Positions 46,604-57,148 of a DNA stretch of 64,000 bases are shown here, one piece after another; position 1 is the stretch's first letter, and each line of letters starts with the position of its first letter. The notes beneath the pieces were generated by a model. It had not been told where the DNA came from. It searched no databases and worked only from the letters and a program-made list of their open reading frames with translations. Source of the stretch: Methylomagnum ishizawai (GTDB taxonomy: Bacteria > Pseudomonadota > Gammaproteobacteria > Methylococcales > Methylomonadaceae); NCBI GenBank assembly GCA_945861705.1, contig CAMAVM010000001.1, positions 1 to 64,000 on the forward strand. The letters are read 5' to 3'. The position numbers and the translations under genes were made by a program.

Positions 46604-49600
46604 ATGTTTATTCTACACAGCTCCAACAAAACTGAAAATCTGGTCGAGCATTTAGTATCGGTGCTTGCCAATGCGCCGCTGAGTACGCCTTTCGCTAAGG
46701 AAGTGTTCCTAATCCAGAGCCAAGGCATGGAGCGGTGGTTATCGCAGCAATTGGCGGGCCGATCTCATGTGTGGGCGAATTATCAGTTTTTATTTCCTGG
46801 CAAGTTTTTTAGTTTTATTGCCCAACAGATTGACAGCAAGGTTAATGATGCGGCGTTTGACCGCAGCGTAATACTTTGGCGGTTGGAAGCCTTGTTACGC
46901 AATCTGGAAAATGCTGATTGTTTGCCGTTAAAGCAGTATTTATCCGGCACAAATCAAGCCTTAAAACGCTACCAATTAGCCCAGCAGTTGGCACAGGTTT
47001 TCGACCAATACCAAATCATGCGCCCCGACTTGCTGGCGGCGTGGCAAAGCGGTCGCCTATTGTATGACACCGACGTTGAACGCTGGCAGAAAGCGCTTTG
47101 GCACCAATTAACCGCACAAATAGGCCAAAAACATCGTGGTGCATTATGGCTGGATGTAATTGCCAAATTAAATAATGCAGCAGAAGGCACGTTAAGCCAG
47201 CAGTTACCGGAACGGATTTCTGTATTCGGCGTGAATACCATGCCGCCGTTGTTTTTGGACTATCTACAAAGTCTTGCGAAACATTGCGAGGTGCATCTTT
47301 ACTTGCTCAATCCAGCACAAACCTTTTGGGCTGATTTGGCAAGCAAACGGCAGCTTTCCACTGACGATGATTATAACGGACATCCTTTACTGGTAAGCCT
47401 AGGCCAACAAGGCCGCGAGTTTCAGGAAATGCTACTGGAATTCACCCAGTTTGATTTCGAGCCGGAAAGTTTTGAAACAATCGCAAAACCCAATAACCTC
47501 CAGCAATTACAGAACGATATTTTAAATAACGCAGTTTCCGGCCTCGTCCTTGAAAAGGACAGCTCTTTTAGCTTACACGCCTGCCATTCCAGAAAACGGG
47601 AAGTTGAAATCCTGAGAAACCAGTTACTACAGGCTCTGGAAAACGACACAACATTAGAACTGCGCGATATTGCGGTGATGGCACCGGATATTCAGCTTTA
47701 CGAGCCGTTTATATCCGCCGTGTTCAGCGATATTCAACATGCTATCGCCGACCGCAGCTTACGACTGGATAACCGTGCGCTGGATACCTTCATACGGTTT
47801 TTGGATTTAAGCCAAAGCCGCTTGGGTTGGCAATCTGTACTGGATTTGCTGGAGCGTGCCGATGTCTTTCCAACCTTTGATCTAAGCGAAACTGATCTTG
47901 AACTAATCAAACACTGGATTCAGGATACCAACGTGCGTTGGGGGCAATCGGGGTTATATAAAAAGGAATTAGGCCTGCCGGAATTAAATGAACACACCTG
48001 GCAAGCTGCACTGGACAGGATGCTGATGGGTTATGCGGTAGGTCATGAGGATGAGTTCGTCGATGACATCTTGCCTTATAAGCATATTGAAGGCTCTTCC
48101 GCCGATGCACTGGGTGGATTGCACGATTTTTTGCAACTGCTGTTTTCGGCAAAAGCGGAACTGAAGCAGGCCAAATTCCTTAAAGCCTGGGGATCGCAAC
48201 TTTATTATTATGCCGACCAACTGTTAGGCAAGTCCGATTTGAAGGCGAATCTAATTGAACGCCAACAACTCAACGAGCTATTGCTGGAATTGTCAGGAAC
48301 TCTGGCGGAGGTACATAACGAACCTGTCGAGTTACAGGTCATCGTTCAATGGCTGGAAGGCATGGTCGCCGAGCGTAAATCTGCTAACGGTTTTTTGCGT
48401 GGGCAACTGACGTTTTGCTCCATGCTGCCCATGCGGACTATCCCGTTCAAGGTCATTGCCTTAATCGGGATTAATGAAGGTGAATTTCCCAAAGTTGACC
48501 GTAAACCCACGTTTGATTTGATCTCACAGCATTTTCGTAAAGGCGACCGCTCACGCCGCGCCGATGACCGTTATCAATTCCTGGAAATTTTGTTGTCTGC
48601 CAGGCAGCAATTAATTATTACTTACATCGGGCAATCGCAAGCGAATAATGAGGCTATTCCGCCTTCGGTCGTCGTCACCGAAGTACTGGATGTGCTGCGG
48701 GATTATTACCAATTATCTGACCTGATTACCCGCCATCCCTTGCAAGCATTCAGCAAACATTATTTTGATGGTGCTAGCGATTTGTTCAGTTTTTCGGAAG
48801 CGGATTGTGACATCGCCAAAGCCTTATCAACGCCGAAGCCTGAACCTGTTTTGTGGTGGCAAGGTGTAATCCACGTTGAACCAGAAGAGGCAAAAGAAGA
48901 AGTTATTGAATTAAGCGACCTGTTCCGATTTTTTCAGCATCCTCAACGGTATTTCATGCACCAGCAACTGCATTTGCGCTATACGGGCATTGCCGCAGAA
49001 ACGCAGGAACGCGAACCCTTCACGACAGATGAACTCAGCCTGTATGGCATTAATCAAGACTGGATTCAGCAGTTGCTGACAGGTTCTGATTTGTCTCTAA
49101 AAAAATTGCAAGCCCAGGGATTATGGTTGCCCGGCGCAGCGGGTGAATTAGAATTCGAGCAACATCAACTTGAGATGCAAGCATTTGTTGAACGGATACG
49201 AGCGACAAACATAGGGCAACCTTTGGACAACCTTGTTGTTGATCTACAAATCGGCAGCTATCGGCTAATCGGCACACTGGGTAACCGTTATCAAAACGGT
49301 AGCTTGATTTATCGTTATGCTAATTTAAAAGGCAAGGACTTTCTTTCTGCCTGGTTACATCACCTGATAATTAACCAAATTCAAGAACAAAGCACTTATC
49401 TGTTAAGTGCCGATGAAGATTTGTTGTTTCCGCCTGATATTTGCGATTCCAGCTATTTGCCGCAATTGATTGAAATCTACAAGCTAGGCCAGCAACAACC
49501 GAATGCCTTTTTTGTAGAAGCGGCACTGGCTTATCTAAAGCAATCAGGTAAACAGAGGGCGATAAAGTCCCCGCTGAATGCAGCGAAGGACTATTTGTCC

Positions 49601-49744
49601 ACCGCAATAACGTATGCGAGTGAATACGAACTCAGGCAACTTTATGGGAACGTCGCCGATATGGGATTAGTCCTGACAGATATATTTGAGCAACAATGCG
49701 AAACCTTGTTATTGCCAGCATGGAATGCAACACATGGACTGTAG
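46604..49744 (+). CDS. recC: Exodeoxyribonuclease V subunit gamma (RecC)
   Basis: RecC is the Chi-scanning subunit of RecBCD, the helicase-nuclease for double-strand break repair. The 1046 residues begin FILHSSNKTENLVEHL and contain the SQGMERWLSQQLA, HSRKREVEILRNQLL and VIALIGINEGEFPKVDRKPTFDLI segments (typical of RecC), followed by the inactive nuclease-like C-terminal domain. A little shorter than the E. coli protein (about 1120). The stop overlaps the start of recB. Confidence 0.95.
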   Translation: MFILHSSNKTENLVEHLVSVLANAPLSTPFAKEVFLIQSQGMERWLSQQLAGRSHVWANYQFLFPGKFFSFIAQQIDSKVNDAAFDRSVILWRLEALLRNLENADCLPLKQYLSGTNQALKRYQLAQQLAQVFDQYQIMRPDLLAAWQSGRLLYDTDVERWQKALWHQLTAQIGQKHRGALWLDVIAKLNNAAEGTLSQQLPERISVFGVNTMPPLFLDYLQSLAKHCEVHLYLLNPAQTFWADLASKRQLSTDDDYNGHPLLVSLGQQGREFQEMLLEFTQFDFEPESFETIAKPNNLQQLQNDILNNAVSGLVLEKDSSFSLHACHSRKREVEILRNQLLQALENDTTLELRDIAVMAPDIQLYEPFISAVFSDIQHAIADRSLRLDNRALDTFIRFLDLSQSRLGWQSVLDLLERADVFPTFDLSETDLELIKHWIQDTNVRWGQSGLYKKELGLPELNEHTWQAALDRMLMGYAVGHEDEFVDDILPYKHIEGSSADALGGLHDFLQLLFSAKAELKQAKFLKAWGSQLYYYADQLLGKSDLKANLIERQQLNELLLELSGTLAEVHNEPVELQVIVQWLEGMVAERKSANGFLRGQLTFCSMLPMRTIPFKVIALIGINEGEFPKVDRKPTFDLISQHFRKGDRSRRADDRYQFLEILLSARQQLIITYIGQSQANNEAIPPSVVVTEVLDVLRDYYQLSDLITRHPLQAFSKHYFDGASDLFSFSEADCDIAKALSTPKPEPVLWWQGVIHVEPEEAKEEVIELSDLFRFFQHPQRYFMHQQLHLRYTGIAAETQEREPFTTDELSLYGINQDWIQQLLTGSDLSLKKLQAQGLWLPGAAGELEFEQHQLEMQAFVERIRATNIGQPLDNLVVDLQIGSYRLIGTLGNRYQNGSLIYRYANLKGKDFLSAWLHHLIINQIQEQSTYLLSADEDLLFPPDICDSSYLPQLIEIYKLGQQQPNAFFVEAALAYLKQSGKQRAIKSPLNAAKDYLSTAITYASEYELRQLYGNVADMGLVLTDIFEQQCETLLLPAWNATHGL

Positions 49745-52700
49745 GGACTTCGATCCGGTAATGACCGAATTAAGCAAAAGCATCAGCCTTATCGAAGCCA
49801 GCGCAGGTACAGGCAAAACCTACACCATTGCTATGCTGGTATTGCGCTTGGTGGTCGAACAGGACGTGACTATAGATAAGGTGTTGGTCGTCACGTTTAC
49901 TAAAGCGGCAACGGAAGAACTCAAAGACCGGATACGTAGCAGGCTCGCCGATGCCAAACGGATTTTGGCAGGTCATGCTGATGTCAAAGACGACACGATC
50001 AGTGCGTGGTTAACACGTCTACAGAAAGAGTTAAAGTTTGCGCCGGAAACCATCAAACGCCGCCTGGATTTGGCCTTATTGGACATCGACCAAGCGGGAA
50101 TTTTTACCATTCATGGCTTCTGCCAACGTGTCCTCAGGGAACATGCGCTGGCGAGCGGACAATTATTCGATGCCGAATTGACTGACGACCTGGCGACCAT
50201 CAAACAAGCCTGTGCCGATGATTTCTGGCGGCGGCACGTTCAAAACCGCACGGCATGGGAAATTGCGGTATTGACCAAAGACCTCAAATCGCCGGATGCT
50301 TTATCGGGTAGCATCAATAATGTTTCTGACGATGCGCTGATTTATCCTGACGAACACTCCTTGGATAGTGCTTTAGCTGAGTTGAAGCAACTGGCCGATA
50401 ACGCGAACACGAAGCTGGCGGTTTGCGCCCAAAAAGTTGATGCACAGTTCTCTGGAAAATCCTTCAAAGCCAGTTATCAAGCGACATTTACAGAATATTG
50501 CAGTGAACTGGGCGAGTGGTTACAGGGGAATACCTTATGCTTTCCAAGTGCTGAGGCTTTGTCTTTGTTGACTTACAACGGATTGTTGGACGGACTGAAC
50601 GGTACTCAATTCAGAGGCAATAAAACCCAAACTGGTGATGAACGGAAAGCAGAATTCCTGGTTTCATTACAGCTAGATACCAAACCCTTTGATGTTTTGG
50701 CAGCAAAAGCACAAGAAATCACGGTTGACTTACGTAGAAGTTTGCTTGAAATTTTACGAGTTGAATTGGACAAACAGCTAGAACAAATCAACCTTTGGTC
50801 TTTCGACAATTTAATCACCCACTTCGCAAAAGCGTTACACGGTGAACGGTCACAGCAATTAATCGGAGAACTCAGGCAACGCTTCCATGCGGCATTGATC
50901 GACGAGTTTCAAGATACCGACAACAACCAATGGCATATTTTTTCCAGTATTTTTGCCGTAGATAGCCACACTCTGGTTTTGGTTGGCGATCCCAAACAAG
51001 CCATCTATAAGTTTCGTGGTGCGGATATATATTCTTATCTTGAAGCGCAAACTCAAGCGCAGCACCACTATACACTTGGTAACAACTGGCGTTCGCATCC
51101 ACATTTGGTGGCAGGCGTAAACCGCTTGTTTAAACGGAAAAACGCATTTTTATTGCCTGATATTGCTTTTAACCCAACCCAACCCGCCTTATCCGAGACG
51201 GACGGAGTGCTGCATCAAAACGGAAAGGCCGTTGCTACCCTAGCACTTTGGCAGTTGCCGGAAAGTGGCAGTAAATCGGGTTTTTGGCAAACTAACAACA
51301 ACCATGCCGCATACACAATCTGCATTGCTGTGGCTAATGAAATCGTTGAGCTACTGACTGGCGAATACTCCCTCCAGCCGCAGAATAGAAGGCTGCAACC
51401 CCAAAATATTGCCATTCTGGTAAGGACCAATAAGCAAGCCAGGGAGTATCAACACACATTAAAGCTGGCGGGTGTACCATCGGTATTGAACAGCACTGAG
51501 TCTGTGTTTGCGTCGGAAGAAGCCGAGCATTTGTATGCCCTGTTACAAGCTGTCGCTCATCCAGGCGACACCAACCTGCTTGGGCAAGCGTTGTCTTTAA
51601 GCTGGTTTGGCTATGACGGGCAAAGGCTTTACCAAACACTCAACAGCGAAACCGAGATGGATAACATCCTGGCTAGATTCCTGGGTTATCACCAAACTTG
51701 GCAACAATCTGGTGTGATGACCATGATGCAGGTTTTGCTAAAGCAGGAAAATATTTCATCAGTATTATCCAAATCCATGCTGGCAGAACGCCGGTTGACC
51801 AATTTGCAACACAGCCTTGAGCTATTACAGCAAGCCGTCATTGACGAACGCCTGGGCATCCATAAAACATTGATCTGGCTAAAAACAGCGATAACTCGCG
51901 CCAACGAAGGGACAGGCAGCCCAGATAATCAGCAACTCCGGCTTGAAAGTGATGCCGATGCCGTCAAGATTATCACTATGCACCGATCCAAAGGATTGGA
52001 ATATCCCATCGTTTTTTGTCCTGCTCTCTACCAGCACAATCATCGCCCCAATAGCAAAAACCCATTGGTTCTATGCCATCTTCCTGAAACCAATGGTGAA
52101 AAAACCAACCGCTTAATTGTTGATTTGGGTTCAGACCAGCTTGGTATGCATCAGACCCAAGCCCAATATGAAGAACATGCAGAGGATTTACGTTTGGCTT
52201 ATGTCGCATTGACCCGTGCGAAATACCGCTGTTATGTTGTTTGGGCGAATGTCCGTTCCGAAGATAAAGCCAATGATTCTGCCCTTGCATGGTTACTGGA
52301 TTTTGCGGAAGATGATTTTTCTGGTCAACAGACCGTTTTGCAAGCCCTACAACAACAGAACGAAAATGCTTTTGCCTACCAGTTGTTGGAAGTATCAGCC
52401 ACCATCAACGGCAGCTACCAACAATCGGAAAACCATCCAAAATTATTGGCAAAAAAACGCCACAGGTCGTTATACACAGACTGGCAAATGAGCAGTTACA
52501 CGGCATTATCAGCACTAAGCCTGTCAGAAACACCTGAATTGCCGGAAGATAAAGCGAGAGAAAATCAACTTACCACTGATAGCTCGACAATTTTTTTACC
52601 TGCTGGAGCGCATACCGGAAATGTTGTTCACGATTTGCTTGAAAACATCCCTTTCCTGGATCTAGCCAACAAACGCAATATCTCAACATTAAGGGACAAG

Positions 52701-53309
52701 GCCTGCCAACGCTACGGATTAAGGCTGGAGCAGCCGGAAATTATTGATGATCTTTTGCACAAAACAGTTGCCACACCGTTGTCAATAACGGATCACAAGT
52801 TTTGTTTGAAGAACCTGGATGCCCATTGTTTAAAGGAAATGCCCTTTTACGTGTCCTTACCCTCGTTTAATACCCAGAAAATTAACACTATCTTGATCAA
52901 TAAACCGACATTCCAGCCATTGACCCACAAGCAGATGAGCGGATTCCTGACGGGGTTTATCGACCTTATCTGTGAATACGGCGGGCGGTATTATGTGATG
53001 GATTACAAGACCAATAGCCTCCCTGATTACCGCACCGACACGCTTACCCATGCCATGCGTGAACATAATTACGGCTTGCAGTACTGGCTTTATTGTGTGG
53101 TTTTGCACCGATATTTACAAAATCGGCTAGCTAATTACAGCTTTGCCACACATTTTGGCGGTGTGCGATATTTATTCGTGCGCGGCATGGAGCCTGACAT
53201 TCCAATGAGCGGCGTGTTTCAGGACAGTCCTGATTTGCCGACTATTGAAGCACTGGCTGTACTATTCAAGAAATCTCCAAAAATCCCTCTCTCTCAGGGA
53301 GAGGGCTAG
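49734..53309 (+). CDS. recB: Exodeoxyribonuclease V subunit beta (RecB)
   Basis: RecB is the 3'-5' helicase and the nuclease of RecBCD. The ATG at 49734 (MDCRDFDPVMTELSK) puts Walker A EASAGTGKTYTIAM at about 20-33; an upstream TTG at 49686 is unlikely. UvrD-type motifs include LIDEFQDTDNNQW, GDPKQAIYKFRGAD, ITMHRSKGLEYP and VALTRAK. The C-terminal nuclease shows GFIDLICEYGGRYYVMDYKTN with the metal-binding Asp and the DYK motif. The last residues (PLSQGEG) are encoded by a dispersed repeat that continues into recD. It overlaps recC by 11 bases. Confidence 0.96.
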   Translation: MDCRDFDPVMTELSKSISLIEASAGTGKTYTIAMLVLRLVVEQDVTIDKVLVVTFTKAATEELKDRIRSRLADAKRILAGHADVKDDTISAWLTRLQKELKFAPETIKRRLDLALLDIDQAGIFTIHGFCQRVLREHALASGQLFDAELTDDLATIKQACADDFWRRHVQNRTAWEIAVLTKDLKSPDALSGSINNVSDDALIYPDEHSLDSALAELKQLADNANTKLAVCAQKVDAQFSGKSFKASYQATFTEYCSELGEWLQGNTLCFPSAEALSLLTYNGLLDGLNGTQFRGNKTQTGDERKAEFLVSLQLDTKPFDVLAAKAQEITVDLRRSLLEILRVELDKQLEQINLWSFDNLITHFAKALHGERSQQLIGELRQRFHAALIDEFQDTDNNQWHIFSSIFAVDSHTLVLVGDPKQAIYKFRGADIYSYLEAQTQAQHHYTLGNNWRSHPHLVAGVNRLFKRKNAFLLPDIAFNPTQPALSETDGVLHQNGKAVATLALWQLPESGSKSGFWQTNNNHAAYTICIAVANEIVELLTGEYSLQPQNRRLQPQNIAILVRTNKQAREYQHTLKLAGVPSVLNSTESVFASEEAEHLYALLQAVAHPGDTNLLGQALSLSWFGYDGQRLYQTLNSETEMDNILARFLGYHQTWQQSGVMTMMQVLLKQENISSVLSKSMLAERRLTNLQHSLELLQQAVIDERLGIHKTLIWLKTAITRANEGTGSPDNQQLRLESDADAVKIITMHRSKGLEYPIVFCPALYQHNHRPNSKNPLVLCHLPETNGEKTNRLIVDLGSDQLGMHQTQAQYEEHAEDLRLAYVALTRAKYRCYVVWANVRSEDKANDSALAWLLDFAEDDFSGQQTVLQALQQQNENAFAYQLLEVSATINGSYQQSENHPKLLAKKRHRSLYTDWQMSSYTALSALSLSETPELPEDKARENQLTTDSSTIFLPAGAHTGNVVHDLLENIPFLDLANKRNISTLRDKACQRYGLRLEQPEIIDDLLHKTVATPLSITDHKFCLKNLDAHCLKEMPFYVSLPSFNTQKINTILINKPTFQPLTHKQMSGFLTGFIDLICEYGGRYYVMDYKTNSLPDYRTDTLTHAMREHNYGLQYWLYCVVLHRYLQNRLANYSFATHFGGVRYLFVRGMEPDIPMSGVFQDSPDLPTIEALAVLFKKSPKIPLSQGEG

Positions 53310-53318
53310 GGTGAGGGA
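53282..53318. repeat. REP-like repeat forming the recB-recD junction
   Basis: CCCTCTC (53285-53291) and GAGAGGG (53299-53305) form a hairpin, followed by CTAGGGTGAGGGAAA. This is a widespread intergenic repeat of the CTCTCAGGGAGAGGGCTAGG type. Here it supplies the last seven codons and stop of recB, a ribosome-site-like AGGGAGAGGG, and the GTG start of recD. Confidence 0.75.
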
Positions 53319-54990
53319 AATAACTGCGTTAACGCCAAATGAAGATGAAATCTTTAGCCGCCTGGATATAGCCTTTGCCCGTTTCCTAAGCCAACGCGCA
53401 ACACTGGATGTAGCCAAAAAAAAGAAGCTAGAAATCTTGCTGGCAGCCTTATCGCAAAAACAACATCAAGGCCACAGTTGTATTGAAATTGATGAATCTG
53501 ATAAAAATCTGCTGTTGGACTCAGGGCTTACCAGTGAAAATCCGGTAATATCTTCCCAAACTTACCCGTTAATCATTGAGCAAAACCGTTTATACCTTCA
53601 ACGTTACTGGCATTATGAAGACCGACTGGCAAATCAAATCAAACAATTTTCGCAAATCTCTAAGCCAGTTATAAGCCTAGATAGTGCGCTTGAACGCTAT
53701 TTTGGTGATTGTAAAAGAGAAATAAACTGGCAACGCGAAGCGGCCAAAATAGCCGCCCAGCAAGCATTTTGCATCATTACTGGAGGCCCCGGCACAGGAA
53801 AAACCACGACCATTTGCAAAATTCTGGCTGTGCTGCAAGAAATAGCTGATGAACCGTTATTGGTCGCTTTGGCAGCACCCACCGGAAAAGCGGCCATGCG
53901 CCTACAAGAAGCCATCGCTCTCAATTTGGCTGGGTTGGATTGCCCAGACGGCATAAAAGAACAAATACCCCACACCGCCATTACCTTGCACCGCTTGTTA
54001 GGCGCAAAGCCGCCATCACCTTACTTTCGCCATGATGCCAAAACCCCGTTGGTGTTTGATCTCGTGGTCGTCGATGAAGCCTCGATGGTAGACCTCGCGC
54101 TAATGAGCAAGCTGGCCGATGCCTTGAAACCTGGGGCGCGATTAATCCTGTTGGGCGACAAAGACCAACTTGCTTCGGTGGAATCTGGGGCGGTGCTTGC
54201 TGACTTGATCGCCGCTTTACCGGACAACACGGTGGAATTAAGGCAATCGTACCGCTTTGACGATGGCATAAAAAAGCTGGCTGACGCAGTCAACCAACAA
54301 GACCATGAAGTGGCCTGGCATATTTTATCTATAAACGATGGGGTTGCCGGGATACTGGGGCAGGCGCGACTCATGCCTTATATAGTAGGTCAGCGGGACG
54401 ATTATGTAGCATTGGTCAATGCCAAAGCTGAATTTACGGAGGTTTTTCGTGCCTTTACCCGTTTTCAGGTGCTATGTTCCAACCGCCACGGCAAAAATGG
54501 TGCGTTGGAAATCAATACGGCTGTTGAAAAAGTGCTTTTCGGACAACACCTCAAATACGGCGCAGCATCCTGGTATCCTGGCCGTCCGGTTATGGTGCTG
54601 CAAAACAACCCAGGCTTGCATCTTTACAATGGTGATATTGGGATTTGCCTACCTGACAAGGAGCAAAACGGCAACCTGATGGTGTTTTTTCAACGACCCG
54701 ACGGGGCGGTCAAAAAATACCTGCCAGCGCGACTGCCGCTGTGCGAAACCGTATTTGCGATGACCATCCACAAAAGCCAAGGTTCCGAATTTGAGGAAGT
54801 GCTGATAGTACTACCAGATACTATCAACCCCGTTCTGAGTAAAGAACTGCTTTATACTGCAATCACTCGCGCCAGAAAAAAAATCAACATCGTTGCTGAA
54901 GAAAGCGTTTTTGCTGCGAGTATTAATAGAAAGATGGCTAGAATTACTGGCTTGGTGGATAAATTTCGACAATTTAACGCGAACTACTAA
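53311..54990 (+). CDS. recD: Exodeoxyribonuclease V subunit alpha (RecD)
   Basis: RecD is the fast 5'-3' helicase of RecBCD. The GTG at 53311, one base after the recB stop, is chosen because the purine-rich AGGGAGAGGG precedes it. A TTG at 53245 would add 22 residues that are only repeat translation (SLSLRERARVRE). The 559 residues show Walker A ITGGPGTGKTTT, AAPTGKAAMRLQE, VVDEASMVDL, LLGDKDQLASVESG and the C-terminal helicase motifs MTIHKSQGSEF and YTAITRARKKI. Length is normal. Confidence 0.95.
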   Translation: MREITALTPNEDEIFSRLDIAFARFLSQRATLDVAKKKKLEILLAALSQKQHQGHSCIEIDESDKNLLLDSGLTSENPVISSQTYPLIIEQNRLYLQRYWHYEDRLANQIKQFSQISKPVISLDSALERYFGDCKREINWQREAAKIAAQQAFCIITGGPGTGKTTTICKILAVLQEIADEPLLVALAAPTGKAAMRLQEAIALNLAGLDCPDGIKEQIPHTAITLHRLLGAKPPSPYFRHDAKTPLVFDLVVVDEASMVDLALMSKLADALKPGARLILLGDKDQLASVESGAVLADLIAALPDNTVELRQSYRFDDGIKKLADAVNQQDHEVAWHILSINDGVAGILGQARLMPYIVGQRDDYVALVNAKAEFTEVFRAFTRFQVLCSNRHGKNGALEINTAVEKVLFGQHLKYGAASWYPGRPVMVLQNNPGLHLYNGDIGICLPDKEQNGNLMVFFQRPDGAVKKYLPARLPLCETVFAMTIHKSQGSEFEEVLIVLPDTINPVLSKELLYTAITRARKKINIVAEESVFAASINRKMARITGLVDKFRQFNANY

Positions 54991-55087
54991 AATCAAAAAA
55001 GTCGCTTGCCCCCACTATGAGAACAAAGCGACCTTCATTTTTAAAAGCAACAGTTATTAATAGTCAATATCCATAACGGACTGAGTA

Positions 55088-56504
55088 TTAATCTTCTTGA
55101 TTGAAAAATTGCTGTGTTTTTTTCCAGGCTTGCTGACCAATTACACGCCCCAATTTACGGGATTCTAAATCACCATCAATAAAGTGAATACCACCAAAGC
55201 GTCTTGAAATACCCGCCTCATCTGCCGCATCACTAAAGGTTGCCCAGTACAAGACGGTATCATTTGCTGGCACTAAACCAGGTTCAACGTGTGATGAACC
55301 CGCCGGAATGGTCACACTTTGACCGAAATTGTCGTTACCAGTAAACAACTTTAAAGTCTCTGCCGCCGCCGCACTGAACACGCTATGGCCAGAAATGTAT
55401 TCTGAAAATGGTGGCGTTACTACATTGGCAGCTTGATAAGGCTTCCAGTCTGCACCATCAATTGCACCTTGCCAAGACTCAACAGTTTGTCCTGCATAGA
55501 GAAAATGAATTGCAGTCACAGGTCTAACGTAGTCAAAAGCACGTTTAGCATCCCAACTTGAAATACTCGCATCGAGTACCGCATTGGTCATCGCAAAGAA
55601 CATTTTGACATCTTGGTCTACGGTGTGGTGGTCGCGATCAGATACGAATTCTGCAAACAATGTCCAGTGACCAGGAGGAAGCTCAGAAGTAGGGCCATCT
55701 GCCCAGTATATTCGGCGATAACTTTTTTCTCATCAGTCAGATGGGCACTGTATTCCAAGACTTGTTGTGCTTGAAGCGCGTAGCGAGCGGGTTCACTGAA
55801 ATAATCAGCAGGTTTTAGCAAGGTCTTGCGGAATTGGCTACCCGACTTCAATGCGTAAGGAACGACTTTACCCCAGTGCGGCGCAATAAATTTCTGCGTA
55901 TTAGCACCAATTTGCAAGGGTTGCCAATGGTTTGGGTCATTAATTGTGGTCGGTGTGTTGACAGGAGCATAGCCTGTGTAGTCTGAATAAGCACCTGTGT
56001 GTAAATCACCCAATTGGTTTGAGCCATCGTGATGACGGAAATCCAGTACCGCTTTCGCTGCTACATTACCCACACCAACAGGGGTTGAAAGGTCTGTGCT
56101 GCTATCGGCAGGGTTGTAACCCAAGGTATTCATTAAAGTATCAAAACTAGCCACTTCAGTCGAGAACAAATCAGATAAACATTCGTGTGCCGCATAACTG
56201 ACCGCTTTTTCTTAATTGGCAACAGTACGTTCGCCATTTGGACGGCGCAAATTATTGCCAAAACGAGTGCCTTTGGCTTTCTTATCATAAGCCGCCCAAG
56301 CATCGTACATACAGGTATGGGTGATTGCCAACGACCTGGCAACAATCGGTGGACCAGGATGGGTGATGCGTATAGCTTGAAGTGCAGCATCATTCCATTG
56401 GGTAACGACTGTATTGCCAGCAGCAAATACAGTTGGACTGACATTCAGTAGTGCCACAACTGAGGCTGAAAGTAGTGTTTTAGCTACGGGGGGGATTTCA
56501 TCAT
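55088..56504 (-). pseudogene. Vanadium-dependent haloperoxidase (PAP2 superfamily), disrupted
   Basis: Three collinear pieces make one vanadium-haloperoxidase-like protein: a signal region and N-terminus (ITHPGPPIVARSLAITHTCMYDAW), a middle (FRHHDGSNQLGDLHTG; APHWGKVVPYAL) and a C-terminal active site (RPVTAIHF, SEYISGHSVFSAAAAETL, GGIHFIDGD). Lesions: a 7-C tract at 56488-56494 where 8 would keep the signal peptide (MMKSPP-VAKTLLSASVVALL) in frame; an in-frame TAA at 56212-56214; and a TATA at 55707-55710 where removing two bases restores EYWADGPTSELPPGHW. The catalytic histidines and arginine survive. It is a pseudogene unless the lesions are sequencing errors. Confidence 0.88.
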
Positions 56505-57148
56505 AAAACTCCGATTGTTCAAAATGTTATTAGAATTATGCTGCGACTTAAAAGAATGCCAAGTCCACAACTATGAGTTTATATAATTATTTTGCTACGT
56601 ATATACGTACAAATACCTACACGATCACCAAACGTCGAGTGCATTCCTTGAAACAAAATAACTGGTTTTTAGCCTTATCGCGCATAACGAAACCGGTAGA
56701 CTAGCGATCAGTTTTGCTATGCACGATTCCAGCGCGAGTAATGATATCTATAACTAATCCGTAAAACTGTGAACTGTCACTCAAATTTAATGTGAACTAC
56801 TTCATGGAAAAATTTCGACAGGTTATTTCGCACTGATATTAAGGGACTCAAGTGGAATTATGTTGTATAATAAATACAAGTGTTGTATAGTTGAAACAAG
56901 GGTTAGATATTGTTGCATCTAAATATCGCCCTATTTGTTGCATGGTTTCATGTTTGTAATAAATGCTTTGCCTTCGACCGAAAAACGACTGAAAGAGTTG
57001 TATTTGATACAATCAGGTTTATACTTCTTTCAGCTTCAATACAGACTTGCATTGTAGATAGACGGCAGGGTTCAAGCAGGCAATGTATTGGTACGTAATT
57101 AGTTAAATAGCTAACCAATTATTTTTCTCACTAAACCATGATAAGATT
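56505..57148. other. Gene-free stretch upstream of the OmpA gene
   Basis: About 640 AT-rich bases between the divergent haloperoxidase pseudogene and the ompA-like gene. A TATAAT at 56864-56869 may be a -10 box, but it is 280 bases from the start codon. A 62-codon plus-strand frame (56910-57098) has no coding character. No repeat or hairpin stands out. Confidence 0.5.

Noticed and set aside
56133-56444. 103-codon frame inside the haloperoxidase region
   Set aside because: It is an out-of-frame reading of the pseudogene; the family sequence lies in the other frame.
56910-57098. 62-codon plus-strand frame upstream of ompA
   Set aside because: No start signal, no family and poor coding character.
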